From the NCBI GenBank assembly GCA_008921705.1, contig VFFE01007084.1:146263-210262 (forward strand): DNA of 64,000 bases, written 5' to 3'. This document shows, in pieces, positions 13,946 to 26,900 of the stretch (position 1 is the stretch's first letter; the number at the start of each line of letters is the position of its first letter). Under the pieces are notes generated by a model that worked only from the letters and a program-made list of their open reading frames with translations, was not told the DNA's origin and made no database searches. Both the position numbers and the translations under genes were made by a program. This DNA is from Burhinus oedicnemus. Taxonomy: Eukaryota; Chordata; Aves; Charadriiformes; Burhinidae.

Positions 13946-16166
13946 TGACATTTCCAAGACCCTGAAACTCCAACAATAAACAGAAACAGGTATCTACACA
14001 TTAAAGTGGAAATATACCAATATCAGAGGTTATATGGATAAAATATTGTTATAATTATCTGACATACACAATACATAGTTGGTCAATTCAATATCAAAGT
14101 AATGAAAATTACAAAAAATCTCTCTGGTGTCCAAAGCAAAGCTGTATGTTCTTCAGAGTTGTTTTGTTCTCTGTGTGTAACACTTCAGACATTATTCACT
14201 TGCTTCTTCATGACCAAGAGAAGCAGTTGGTGTCAATGAAGTCCTTTATTTTAATAGCAAGGTGGCTTTCCTTGCTATCACTGTTCTCAACTGCTCAAAA
14301 ATTTCAGTAACAGAAACCAGCAAGGTCAACATTTTCTGCTTGCTGTTTTTTTCTCTGCCCAGATGTGTTGGTTTCTTTCTCACTTGACTTTGTTTGAAAG
14401 TTGCAGCATGTTTATCTTCATCTTTGTTCAGTTACCAAAGGGAAATCAGGGTTTTTTTTCATTGTGAATGAAAATGTAACTACATGTTCTTAGACACCAC
14501 CACAGCAAAAATTGCTTAGCAAGTGTCTGGGCATCCCAAAATTAATTCTGCTAAAGTTAACAAGGCTTTTAAAAACAGTATTGATGAGGAGGTTTGCAGT
14601 ATAGCATTGCAGAGACTCATTTGCGTTGTATAGTCTAGCTAGCTCTCCAGCATCACAGTGGAGAACGCTGTTACAGTCTGTAATCAATGTTGATTCCAGA
14701 AGGATCCATTAGAGATTGTAGTTCATCTACCCTTCCTTGCACATCCACTGGAGGACATCACAGAGACCTTCTGACATTTGTTACAAAAAGTTTAGTTCTT
14801 TAGTAAAAAGCTATGTCTCAGGGCATGTTCTCTCTTCCTGGAGAGAGAAGAAATGCTGCTTTGGCCTCTGACACAAGAAAGATTTAGAGCATGAAATATT
14901 CTTAAGTGATCCAATCCAAAGAAATAAAATATCAGGCATTCTAGAAAAGCATGCAAAAATAGAGGAAGAATTCCAAAACAAGGGCTTATGATACTGGGAT
15001 CTGAGGGAAAATTACTTTCTGATCCTAAGTCTAATGATTGATGGTATCTTATCCCTGACTGTTGCCAGTCTTTGATACCTTCCAAACTTTGAAGTAAGGG
15101 AATAAAAATTCCCCTGGAGTCCAAGCTGTGCACCAAAACTTGTAAAAATTTCTTCCTGTCTCATGTACAAATTAAGTGAATCCATGACTATAAACTGAAT
15201 TCAATAAACCGAATTCAATCAAAGACATTGCAACAAATACTGCCAGCATATTAAAAGCAAGTATGAGTCTGTAAAACACTTCATAAACTTCACGAGCATC
15301 ATATTTAAACAATGAAGGTTTCTTGCCTATTTTACTTCATTTGAAAAGCACCTACAGAGTTTCACTGTTTTAATAGTTACAGACCTTATACACCCAATGC
15401 CTTTTGTAAGATTATTATGCCTAAACATCTCTTCAGCTCTGGTGATTAACCAGATGAATTTCAGATAATCATATCTCCTCTAAAACTTCCACTTTGATAG
15501 CTTAAATAGGCTTTTTAACTTTCTAAAATGCCTTCTCCTATTATTACATTAGCCTTTCTTTATCACTGTTGAAATTGATAGTATTTTATAAGCATAGATG
15601 ATAAAAACTTGAAGTGACATTTTAGATAACATCTTGCTAATACTACAAACTGTAATGCTAAAATTCCTCAGTCGTTACTGAAAATTATTGTTGTGATCTT
15701 AAAATGACTACCTGTCATTCTAGACAGAATAGTCCTCCTGTGATCTGCTAGTAAATTGAATTCCCTCTCTTGAAGTGCCAACTCCAGCTGATAAGCCTTC
15801 AATTTAGAGTAAAAATTCTGGATTTAGTCCCTATGTGCATTACTTTCTACAATGCTATTTTATCCTACTTCTGTAATTCCAGTTCACAATGTGCAACCTA
15901 CCTGTTCCTATCAACACTGGCAGGATTTTTCAAGGGTTGCATCATCCATACCATGGATTATTAATGCAAACATTAATCTAAATTTTTTAAAGCAGTATCA
16001 TGAATAATGATATTAAGCAGAACTTGTTTCAAGACTGGCTCTTGGAAAATATAATTTCTAGCCTCTATCCATCTGGACAACTCTCTTATCAATGTATCTC
16101 ATCGTAGTCTTCCCTTCAGCTATCATGTAAATCATTCCATAGTCCTTGTTTTAATTTCCACTTTTA

Positions 16167-16189
16167 TTTCCTTTCCTTTCCTTTCCTTT
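16167..16189. repeat. TTTCC pentanucleotide microsatellite
   Basis: About four and a half head-to-tail copies of TTTCC. A short simple repeat in intergenic DNA. Confidence 0.85.
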
Positions 16190-17564
16190 GATATTAATTT
16201 TAATTCCTTTGAATCAATGCTTTATTTAAATCTAGATTATTAAATTGACTGCACTGATCTCATCTAAAGGATATCAAGAAAGTTATACTATAACATGACA
16301 CAATCTATTTTTGCCCAAATCATATTGAATTTATCATATTTAAATGCCACGTTCTTCGTTACTCTTCCTTTCAAAATCTGTTATAGCATATCGTATTAAG
16401 GATAAATGAAGAATTCTTTTGGATATCCCGTTTTTCCTTTTCAGATACATCTATCACACTTACTGTTCTCTAATGGAAATAAATAAAGTACCACTCCCAA
16501 AAATGAAGTTTCTTTTAAAATCACTATTACTGGACATTATCCAGGCTGTTCAGATTTCACACAATACCTGCTTATATTTCTATCCACTGTGGAGTGACCA
16601 TTTCCATTTCCTATCCTTGTTGGATAATCTTTCCCTAATCGTATATATAATTTCTTCTATTAAAACTAGGTCAAAGTATTATGATCTGTGACACGTGATG
16701 TCCCTTAATCTCCACCTGATCCTCAGGATATGGCCCCACTTGTCCCCTTCATATTATCTCTGCACTATTGTGGTTAGAAACATTCTTATAATTTCCTTTA
16801 GTTTCTTTGAAGGATCTAGCTCATATAGATATTTTGTCATTCTCACTGTATTTTGGTACTTTCCAACCTATAGATCCATAACCTTCTCATTTCAGTAAAT
16901 TCCCTGATTACCTGCAGCGTCCTGTGTTAGGTGTTTAGTGGTCCAGGCAGGTCCATAGTTCTTCCCTATCTACTATTGAAATTTTATCTTCATGTGATTG
17001 CTTGTCTCTCACATTTCAGTCCATGAGTGCCTCTTAGTTGCTTTACAGCCTCAAAATTTGGTCTCCTGAAATGTGAAGCTTTAATTATTACCAACCTGTT
17101 CGTCTACCCTGCACTTGAACCTCCTGTGGCAGTTTTGAATTTATCTGTGCTCATTCATTCCAAGATTACTTGCAAATCTCTGTTATAGTCCTTTTCCTCA
17201 CACATCTGACCTTCCATCCACCGCTTTCCATTGCTGATTACTACGTTTAAGTTCATTATATGAAAACTGCTCATTTTTATTTCCATTCTTGATAGCTTCT
17301 CTGCCTCCTGTAGGTGTTTTCTGAGACAACTGGACCACCATGCAGTATTCAAGGTGTAAATCCGTGGATTTACAGTGACATGATTGTGTTTTCTATTTTG
17401 CATCCTCTCTTCCTTTCCTAATAATTTTGAAGATTCCACTTGCTTTTCAAATGCCCCTGAGCAATGACTTAAGATTTACCGAGAAACAACAATAACCTTT
17501 ACTGTGAGGGGTTTCTGCATTGAAAGCTGTTTATGCTGTTTCCCGTAATTCAGGACCGCATGTG

Positions 17565-17662
17565 TACACTTCTAGAAAACAAATATTCACTATTACGCTT
17601 TGGTAATAGTGAATATTTGTTTTCTAGAAGTGTATTCACTATTACACTTTGGTAATAGTGAA
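17565..17662. repeat. Perfect 32-bp inverted repeat plus overlapping second hairpin
   Basis: Left arm 17565-17596 and right arm 17603-17634 are perfect reverse complements over 32 bp, separated by the 6-nt loop GCTTTG. Immediately after, 17635-17645 and 17652-17662 form a second hairpin with 11-bp arms and loop ACTTTG. The 30-nt unit at 17584-17613 recurs at 17633-17662 with a single mismatch (G/A in the loop), giving a direct repeat with a 49-bp period laid over the palindrome. I see no transposase or known element around it. Confidence 0.95.
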
Positions 17663-20600
17663 GATTAGTTGGTTATAAACACCATTAGTTGTTATTATAG
17701 GTGTCACTTGACTGTCTAGATCACACCACTATGGTAGATCTTTCTCATATCAAAAGGGAAGATGAAGAAGCGGCATTTAGAGGAACTTGTTAAACACACA
17801 AAAAAGCTGCACTGAATTTCTTATTTACAAGGTATATTTTGACTCCTACTGTTTAATTTTCTATGTTAGGTTAGTTTATGACACTTCATCACCAAATACC
17901 TCCTTCTGAATTCTTTTCTTTTGGACCGAGTTTTTGATCTAATTTTGAAGAAGCTACTTTCAACGTGAGCTCTTTTGCTTCCTTTTGTTCTTGGTTTTGG
18001 CCTGAATGTGACAAGAAAAACTTTAATATTTCCTTCACTGTCACTTAGAGGTAGAATATTCTGGTTCCTCACTGCCATTTCTTTGGTCAGTTTGTCACTG
18101 ACTAAATAAACTGACATGGCAGCCACTATTTTCCTGGCATTTCACCTGAAGAGACATTTTTTTATCCAAGTGTTAAATATGTTCATGCAATTTTAAATAA
18201 ATTATTTCAATTTAATTTAAACATTATTATCTGTATTTAAACAGATTTTATTAAAACAAAAACTATTTAATAAAATGCATTAATTTTTAAGAATATCTCT
18301 TTATAGAAAGATTTGGAGGTATATGTATTTAAATGGCAAAGAAAGAAATTATCCAGCATTTGTTTGAAATAGCACAATGAAATATCTGATTATTTCCCTT
18401 TTCCAGCAAAGCACATGAAAATCAAGATCTGCTGTGATGACAAGTACACTCAGATCATGAAAAGTGCACCTTTTGTTAGGCAAATAGTGGCTTTTTTATA
18501 AGAATAATAATGAGAATTACCAAATGCAAACAAGAAAGGCTAGCTTAAGTACAGAAGGTGCATTTTATTATTCTGAGATGTAAAACCGACATAACTTAAA
18601 ATTTAGACAAACATTTGAATGAAAGCAATTTCAAAATAGGAGATTTCATCTTAAATTTCAGAGTATGCTTGCATTTTATTATGAGGAAAAGGGAATTGCA
18701 AAAGCATGAGGCTATAGGCTCCAAAGTCTTATTCAATCCAGCCCTCGTGTGGGAATGAGTAATGCGTAAAGCTTCAGACCACTGATAATAATTATTCTCT
18801 AAATTAAAGATGAGCTTTATCCCATCTTCTTTGATGATTAAGAAAGCCAAATTTTGAAAGCTAATTAGTTTCTCAGTTAGGGTCACTGTTGTTTATTGTT
18901 CAGGCACCCTTAAGGTAATTAGTATGTCTGACCTAAATTAAGAATATTTAGCACATTTTATTAACAATGCACAGTAACAGAAACCCCTGACCAAAACATG
19001 TGCCGGGCCTCTGTCTTCTGAGGTGGCCTACCAAGGAAGCAAATTTCACATCCGAGGATGCTTCCAACATAAACATCTGGCTGCAGGTTCTTGGTTACTC
19101 GACTAGCAAAGGTTGCACCATCCCGCTGCCCAGGGAAAAGTGGCTTCCATGTTTTCCCAAGCCTTTGTTGGTGTTACATTGCTCCACGTGGCATGACGAG
19201 TTGAGCACAGCCAGCCAGGAGAGTACTCTGAACTACGTAAGGAAGCAGTAAGAACTGGTTTGCTCTTCTGTCTCAATAGTCTGCTACCCTCAGCAGTAGA
19301 AAGTAGCTATTTTTAGAGAAAAAGAGTAGAAATCAGAAAATATTGAATGTTGCTTCTTGTCATATACCCTGCCAGCTTCCAACAATAAGCATTTTACAAC
19401 TTTCTGAACCAAAGGTGGCTCTGCTTTCAATATCTGTGCTCTAATTATTCTGGTACTTGGACTACGAGAAACAGTAAGGATTCCTTTCCAACTCATCTTC
19501 TTTGTACCATTACCAATTGTGTAGACCTCTACCAGACCACACCACACCCATTTCTTTTTTCCAAGCTCAAGAATCCTGCTCCACTTAGCCTTCATAACCA
19601 CAATCTTTTCTTGTTGCTTTTTTGTACCTTTTTTTGCTTCTACTACTCCTTTTATGAAATAGGTTAATAGAACTACAAACTGTTTTTAATATATGAAGGT
19701 ACCTGTGGTTACAGAGAATATATAAAATTAAACAGAGAGAGGTTTACGTTGTTTCTTTCCAAATAATTACTGCTGTTTTATTTCCCTTTGATTGACGTTG
19801 GTCACTGAGCTCATGATATTCCCAGAAAACCATCCTACATCTCTTCTCAGTGAGGTAACGGCGAGGCTAGAGCCTGCCATTCTGTTCTTATCACTTTAGT
19901 TAATCTTTCCATAATTATATTAATTTAAAATTTCAGTTATCTATTTAACACCTATTCACTCAATATGGTAATACTCTTGTGTAACTTTGGGTAGTCAGCC
20001 TTAGATTCGGCTGTCATGAATATGACATTCTCCACTGTTACTCTGTTACTATTAATCTCCTTTCCCACATCTTTTATGAATATATGGACAGGTTCCAGCT
20101 GTCAACCTCCTCGACAGCAGAACTTCCATAAATCTTCTACTCCCCACAGTAAAACCTCTCCTCCTATTGCAATTTTCACTAGGATTTTTTTGGTGGTGGG
20201 CTTTATCAAACTTCTTGAACTCTGTGATTAGGTGAAACTTAGCAATATGCTTATTGAGTCCAGTATTACACTGCAGTTAATTTGTGAGATATAACTTCCC
20301 TCTACAGTCACACTAATTCTCCAATATTTCACATCTATTCATGTGCTCACTGCACCTATGCTCTAATAAACCCATATACAAAGTGGGCTCCAAGCTAAAA
20401 AAATTAGAAGTAACTTTTTTTTTTAATTTCTTTTTTCCAAAATTCTTTTTCCCAAGCCTATGATGCACAATACTATCAAAGCTTGACTTAACACTGTTGT
20501 AGGATTCATTCCGCAATAACATGATCCTGTTGTGGACATTTGTAGGGTCTCTGTGCCCAAAGTAGCATGAAACAAAAGATTGCTTTTCCCCTCACATTCT

Positions 20601-21049
20601 TGTTCCTTGACTCTAGCCCTATAATGCACTCATGGGAACTTTAAATACAACTATATCCCTGTACACCCATGGTCAAAAGCACTGCAAAGGAAGAAAGTCA
20701 ATTCAGAGCTCCAGCTATGAGAGATGCCTCGCGTTCAAACAAAAGCCTTGAAATGTGTCCATAAGCTCACGGATACGCAGCAAAAAGGGCAGGGATTTAC
20801 TGCAGTTACACAACATAACTCTTCCGATGGGCAGGTCAGCCCATTTTCAAATACCTCTCTGCTGCACAAATGCTTCCTGGTGATGAAGAAGGCGTGAATG
20901 ACTCGAAAAAGTGCTGCGACAAAAAGGCATTTACTCACTCAGGTGGAATTTCCAACTGGGTTTTTGAACAGCAGAGCAACTTTGACGCTACTGACACTAA
21001 GGAAGGCTCCAGATTTTCTGGGAGAAGCTCACGGACGCACAGGAGCACA

Positions 21050-21330
21050 ATGAATGACCAACCATGTTGTGTCAGACCCAAAGGCCTATCCAGCTTGATG
21101 TGCTTTCTCCAGCTGTGGCTCTAAACCAATGCCCAGGAAAAGCACAAGGCTGCCAGCTATGACACTTCCAGCGGCCTTGGGCTGAGGGTACCATGACCCA
21201 TCCTGTCGCTGTTCCTGCCTGTATCTCTCCTGCCAGGATTAGCCCAGTCTCTCCTTGAACTCCTGAAGACTTCTCGCAACCACAGAAGGAGCTCCACGTT
21301 CAGCACAGGGGTCCAGTGTGCTACTACTGC
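21050..21330. mobile_element. Possible ancient CR1/L3-like retroelement remnant
   Basis: The text around 21060-21150 (a CAGACCCAAAGGCCTATCCAG-like start, then CCAATGCCCAGGAAAAGCACAAGG) and the following 150 bp resemble the diverged CR1-type repeats seen in reptile and bird genomes. This is a weak resemblance from memory, not an alignment. Confidence 0.3.
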
Positions 21331-22895
21331 AAGTACTGAATGGCATGTAGGAGGAGGAAAAACACGAGTGGTACGAAGCCAAGCCAGAATTTTAAAATTG
21401 TTAATTAGGGCTTTGGAATAGACAGTCTGGGTCAACCGACTTTAGGCACCTATTCTGACAGATGTGGGTTTGTCCCACACTGACACTAAAGAAAGAATTA
21501 AAAAGCTGAAAAAATGAAGTTCTGACCACAAGGTTAGTATTCTGGGTTATTATGTTTGGAAATGATTGCATGTCCAGACAAATTCATTCCCTTTCTACAT
21601 CCACAACTACTTGAACGGAACATAATGAACTAAAATATTTAGAAATTAGGCCCCATGCTTCCCACCCAGCTGCGAAACCCACTCTGGCAAAATGAAGGGT
21701 TGGGTACAGCTGCAGGGGACCGCAAGGGACAGTGGGGTCTCGCCGTGTGCTTACGTGAACGCCTGCGACGGGACACTCCAGGTGAAGCTAACCGGATGGC
21801 CAGGGATACGAGGTTGCTTCTTAAGACAAATCAGGCTTTACCAGTTCAAACACAAAAATGCAACATTGCAGCCATTTCTCCTCTGCTCCCGCTGAGTCTG
21901 TACGATGATGGAGTCTGCTGCAATGTTGCCCGTTTATGGTGCAACCATCATCAGAGCCAGCCTGCAGCACCAACACGCCACGGGGTACTCCAGCACACAG
22001 TTGTCAATGTTATCACAGGTTATCAGGGGTTGCCACAGGTTATCACAGTGCCCTATGCCCAAGGAACTCTTTGGATCCACCTCTGGCGTTCCCAGCACAC
22101 CGGGCCCAGGATGCACTGGTTTGTCACCAGTCCATAGGGCACGCACCTCTGTGGATTGCCCACATGACAAGAGGGGGGCATGGCCGTGCTTTCAGCCATT
22201 CCAAGCATTTCTTGTGCCCACACAAAAGTGCAAGTGTCCCACTGCAGCTGCCTGATGGTTACACTGCTCCCTACCTTCTTGCCACCTGCAATATCAGTGT
22301 CCTCCAGAACTGAATGTGGAACGCTGTCAGATGCCACAAGGCCTCTGATCTCACTTATTAGCTCGAAATAGTGAGAAACTGGGTTTTTTTAGAATTTTTG
22401 CTTCTTAATTGTGCACTTGAATTAAATATTGAAATATATCTACTAATCCACTTGATCTCCTTTTTGATGTGCTTTATGATAGGCAGGTAAAAAAAGTTAC
22501 AAATGGGTAATAATTGTTTCTGAAGCAAAGCGTGAAATAAAGATCCCTGTATCTACTAGCTTGCAACAGAAACACTGCTCGGGCTGAAAGCTTTTCAATC
22601 GCAGGGTGTTTCCCCGGCAAGCCCACCTCCCTTGTGTGCAACCACATTTCTGGCTTTATTATTATTATTTCTGCTTTTATTCATCTGAAGCCGCTCTTGA
22701 AACCGAGGAGACGCAGGTGAGCGCACGCGGCCTGAAACAGAACAACCCTCCCCCGAAAAACCCCAGAAATCCGGGCCAAAAACCTGAAGGTTTCGCTCGC
22801 GGTAACCACCCGCGCTCCTCCAACCGGCCTGGCGCATTCTCCCCTCCCGCCCCGGCCGGGCGTGCGCGACGCCGACCGGGGACCGACACCGCCCC

Positions 22896-22924
22896 GCCGG
22901 GACGGGACGGGACGGGACGGGACG
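22896..22924. repeat. GACGG pentanucleotide repeat in CpG island
   Basis: At least four tandem GACGG units inside the promoter CpG island, followed by a degenerate unit. G-rich tandem repeats like this are often length-variable. Confidence 0.85.
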
Positions 22925-23485
22925 CGCCGGGACCCGCCTGCGCGCTCCCTTGCGCGTTGCGCCCCGCGCAGCGCGGGACGGCGGGCGGCCGCGGAGGGCC
23001 GGGGGCCGCCCGGGAGCTGCACGCCGGGGCAAGCCGGCCGTGGGGCGCTGAGCCTCCGCGGGAATTGGGGGTGGGGGGGGCCTGAGCGTCCGCGGGCGCG
23101 GCTCCGCGCCCCTTCGCGCACAGCCGGCGCGGCGGCGGGGCGGAGCAGGGAGGGGAGGGGACGGCCAGCGCCTCGGTGGGCGGGCAGGGCAGGGCAGAGC
23201 AGGCGGGCGGAGTGTCCCAGCGCCGTGCCCGGGACGGGCAATACCCAAAAGGGGGAAAGAAAAAAAAAAAAAAAAGTAATTAAAGTCGCCGCTGCTGCGC
23301 GCGGTCCCACCCTCCCCACGGGCCGGCTCCTCTGGCAGACGGGAGGGGACAGAGGGAGACGGCCCTCCGCGGAGACGCGCCACCTCCGCCTCCTCCGGCA
23401 CCGCCACCGCGCACTCGCTCGCTCGCCGCGGCAGCACCGACGGCGGCGGCTCCCCCCTCCTTCACCCCCTTCACCCCCGCGCACC

Positions 23486-23524
23486 ATGGCCCCCGCAGCC
23501 CCCCGGCTCGTCCTCGGCCTCCTG
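23486..23524 (+). CDS. DSC2: DSC coding exon 1: start and signal peptide
   Basis: Encodes residues 1-13 ([13 protein letters not shown]), the first half of a signal peptide whose hydrophobic core continues in exon 2. Donor GTGAGT, phase 0. The start was chosen for its Kozak context and because it places a signal peptide at the N terminus. Confidence 0.85.
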
Positions 23525-23874
23525 GTGAGTGAGTGGGGTGAGTGGGTGGGCGCGGAGCGGGGCCGGCGGTGATGCGCGGCCGCGCAGCCCACCGCCTTTC
23601 CTCCCGCTTCACCGCGGGTGCGCAGCGCAGAGGAGAAGCTTTTGAGGGGTCGAGCTCCGGCTCTTTCTTTCCGAGAAGCTTTGCCCTCGGCGGGGTCCTT
23701 GCCAGGGGCGCGCTGGGGTGCGGGCGCAGCAGCGGCCGTGCAGCCCGCGGGGCGCGCAGGGGAGCGCGGTGGCTGCGCGGCCCCCGGGGCGCATCTCGGG
23801 GTGCCGGAGCCGGCCGCGGCGGGGGAAGGGCGGGGGGGGGGGGGGCTNNNNNNNNNNNNNNNNNNNNGGGAGTT

Positions 23875-23910
<36 letters not shown>

Positions 23911-26900
23911 TGGATGAGTGAAAGTGATTTGTCGTTTGTTTCTTACCCCTCTTCCCTATTATTGTTGCCCACAAAAAGAGGGCAAATGATCGTTTGAGCC
24001 TGACAGAAAAGTACTCAGTAGTGCTGAAGCACTAAATTTATTATTTTTATATTCATCAGATATGTACATTTTAATGGAAGTGTTGCTATTCCAGACGTTA
24101 TGTGTGTCTGCCTTTGCTAGGATATTCATAATAAAACCCAAAGAAACCCAAGCGAGTTTGGTCATACATCTAATTAAAAAATTAAAAGAAATTCCCCTGT
24201 CAGATAGAAACCTAAACTCAAAAAACTGCTGAAGTGTCATCTTTGTGTAAAGTGGAAGGACATGACAGCTTATTTTTAGCTGGTGTTTCCTTGTATCTTG
24301 ATATCCACGAAGAACTACCATATTTACATTTTTTTAACTCTTCAGTAGTTCTTTGTGCTGACATCAGAGTAGCTTGGCATTACTATTTCAAAATTAGATG
24401 TCATTGAGTCTTAAAATATCTTGGAACAATGTACTAAGATGGTGTGATTTTAATAACATAAAAGTTAATACAACGTCTATCAGGACAGAGTGTTTTATTA
24501 AGTATCTGTTAATAAGCAGGGATGTTTAAATTGTTTTATATATACATATTTCTACATCTGTGTATATATATAAGAAGCAGTATGAAGAGCTTTTATGATG
24601 CAGGCAGAGCATTTAAATTGCTTTAATGAAATTATTAAATTCCACATTTCAGCTTCATTTTTTAGCTGATCATAGTTTTTCTAAAAGTTCCTAATGTCTT
24701 AAAGATTTAAAAGTATTTTTATTTAAATATTTTCTTAATAAGAATCACAAGGAATTTTCAGAATTTCCATTAGCTATTTACTGCTTTATGCGTTTAATCC
24801 TAAAGGTATGTGCAAAATCAAGATGACTTTCCTTTTTGCTAACTTTCATTCTGAAAGAATAAATGTACTTTAAAGGGTGAATACATTTATTTACATTTCT
24901 CTATTTCTTTGTTTAATTGGCTGCGTGTTTTTTGGATTACAGTTTTAAACATCTGGATAGAAACTAAGCAAGATATATATATGTATACACACACACGTAT
25001 ATATAATCTGAGGTCAGGACTAAATTGCTCTGTGCTGAGGAAAATCTTTGTACCGCCGTATGATTCTTTTTATAAAAAGGTCTGGTTATCTACTACTCAT
25101 TTGAATTTTGAGGAGGACCCCATTTTGTAAGTGGTTACATGGGAGTGGACTGCTGTGATACACAACATTTTATTTATGTCATATCTAATTGCTGAAGCTA
25201 GAGTTAATTAGTCTGTTGAGAATGTGCTTTGAAGATGCAAAGTGATATGTAAGTGCAAGTGTCGTCATGTGGTTTTAATAAGACACTTGTCCCTTTAATG
25301 TTAAGCTTCCCCACGGTTCTACTGAACTGAGTTTTGACGGGTTGAACCTTAATACTTAGAGACCTTGGATCTGAATTGGTCCGGAATGCTGTTGGAGGGA
25401 GTGCACTGTGAAGCTGTATTCTGTCTTTCTATTACTAAAGTGACAGCGTAGGTGAAAGATCTAGTCAAAGGGAACTCTTGCTGTTGATGTCATTGCTGCC
25501 ATGATTTTAGAAAAAAACCACAAGCTGTGGAAGATCCAGGAGCAGTGGTCAGATCTTGTTCCCAGTTTGAAACTTTGCATGCTGTGCCGCGTAGTACTTG
25601 TCTTTTTAGTTGAAGAGTCCTTTCTGTGCCTTTTCACTGGCTTATCTTAAAAACGAAACAAACCAAAGGCAGCTTCAGTAACTGTAGTTATTATTCAAAA
25701 TAACATGTAATTTTTTTTTTTTCCCCGATTTCTTTATTTATTTTCTAGGTACTGAGTTTGTGCTGTGAAGCTTGCAAGAAAGTGATTTTTCATGTTCCTT
25801 CTGAACTAGAGGCTGACACGTTAGTTGGCAGAGGTGAGAAACTGCGAGATGCCCGTCTTAACAATACAACGTTGCACCTTTGGTGGAGATGCTGTTAACA
25901 GTGAAGGAGACTTTTGATATTTTATTTTTTTTTTTTTAATGGAATGAATGGATGACTGGACAGCCAGTTAAACAGCTGGATCAGCCTTTTTATGAAGGAT
26001 ACGCCCTATGTTTGTTACGGATTTGAACGCTGGCTCCGTGCATCCATTTGACTTTTGCGTAAACAGCTATTGTCAGCTTTCAATATTTATTGTAAAACAA
26101 GAATGGCAGAGTTTAATTGTTTCAAAATTTGGAGTCTAGGGCTTAGTATTTAAATGAGCGGCGTAATATTCCAAAGTGCACCCATAAGCCACAGAGTCAT
26201 ATGAAGAAGCCAGTAAGTCATTTGGATAATGGGAAAGAAAATAAAGAAGACAAAACCCACACAAGCAAAGCACCCAGAAGCTGCTGCTCTGTGTAACGCG
26301 GATGCGACTTCTCGGCAGTGCTGGGGCATTCGGGGCACCCAAGGAGAGGAGTTGCAGAGGTGTCCTGCGTACACGTTCGCTTGGGAGAGTGCTCCTGCCT
26401 GACGGCATGGTCTGTCTCGGTTTAGGGCAGTGTGCAGGTGACAGAGAGGAATCGGGGAGACCAGAAAACACCCCACTCCTTTTTTTCAGACCCGTCTTTC
26501 ACAGGCTGCTTTTAGAGATGTTGGCACAGGATCTGCTGCAGGATTCTGTGCTGCCTGGGACTGATTTTGAGGGTTCAGAGGTGCCCTGTGTGAGTCCTAG
26601 GACAACAGAGGAGTATGTTCCAAATCTGCACTCCTACAGAAGGAACAAATAAAATGGATTGGTAGTTCATCACAATACAAGTGCTCAGAAAATCTAGTGT
26701 TAAAAATGAAAGTTCATTGACCTTACTGTTAAATTTTAAAATTAAAGGCTGCTACAGCTGTTGAAGTATTTAGCATGTTCTCAGAGACTTTAGCATTTCT
26801 CTGGGTAAATGTACTTGATTTATATAAAAACAAAACTTCATGTTATTACAGTACTAGGAAAGAAATTGCGTAACATTGAACTTAAACTTTTTTTTTTCCC

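Larger units (their letters stand above)
13946..22689. other. Intergenic DNA upstream of desmocollin gene
   Basis: Mostly AT-rich non-coding sequence. It holds a TTTCC microsatellite, a large inverted repeat near 17.6 kb (listed separately) and, at about 21.65-22.34 kb, a more GC-rich patch with several overlapping open frames of 116-160 codons that I cannot assign. A minus-strand 86-codon frame at 17866-18126 is rich in Lys/Arg but unrecognised. No cadherin exon or tRNA was found. Confidence 0.55.
22690..23850 (+). promoter_or_regulatory. CpG island and promoter of desmocollin gene
   Basis: GC content and CpG density rise sharply from about 22690 and stay high past the first coding exon to the assembly gap. 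There are Sp1-type GC boxes (GGGGCGG at 23137-23143, GGGCGGG near 23178, GGCGGGCGG near 23202) and no convincing TATA box, as expected of a CpG-island promoter with dispersed starts. Transcription probably begins within about 300 bp upstream of the ATG at 23486, but the start site cannot be read from sequence. The region also holds a 16-nt A run (23260-23275). Long open frames on both strands here are an effect of stop-poor GC-rich sequence. Confidence 0.8.

Noticed and set aside
22595..23612. Long minus- and plus-strand open frames (up to 303 codons) across the CpG island
   Set aside because: They are rich in Pro, Arg, Ala and Gly, overlap one another in several frames and arise because GC-rich DNA has few stops. 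The real product in this region is the 13-codon first exon.
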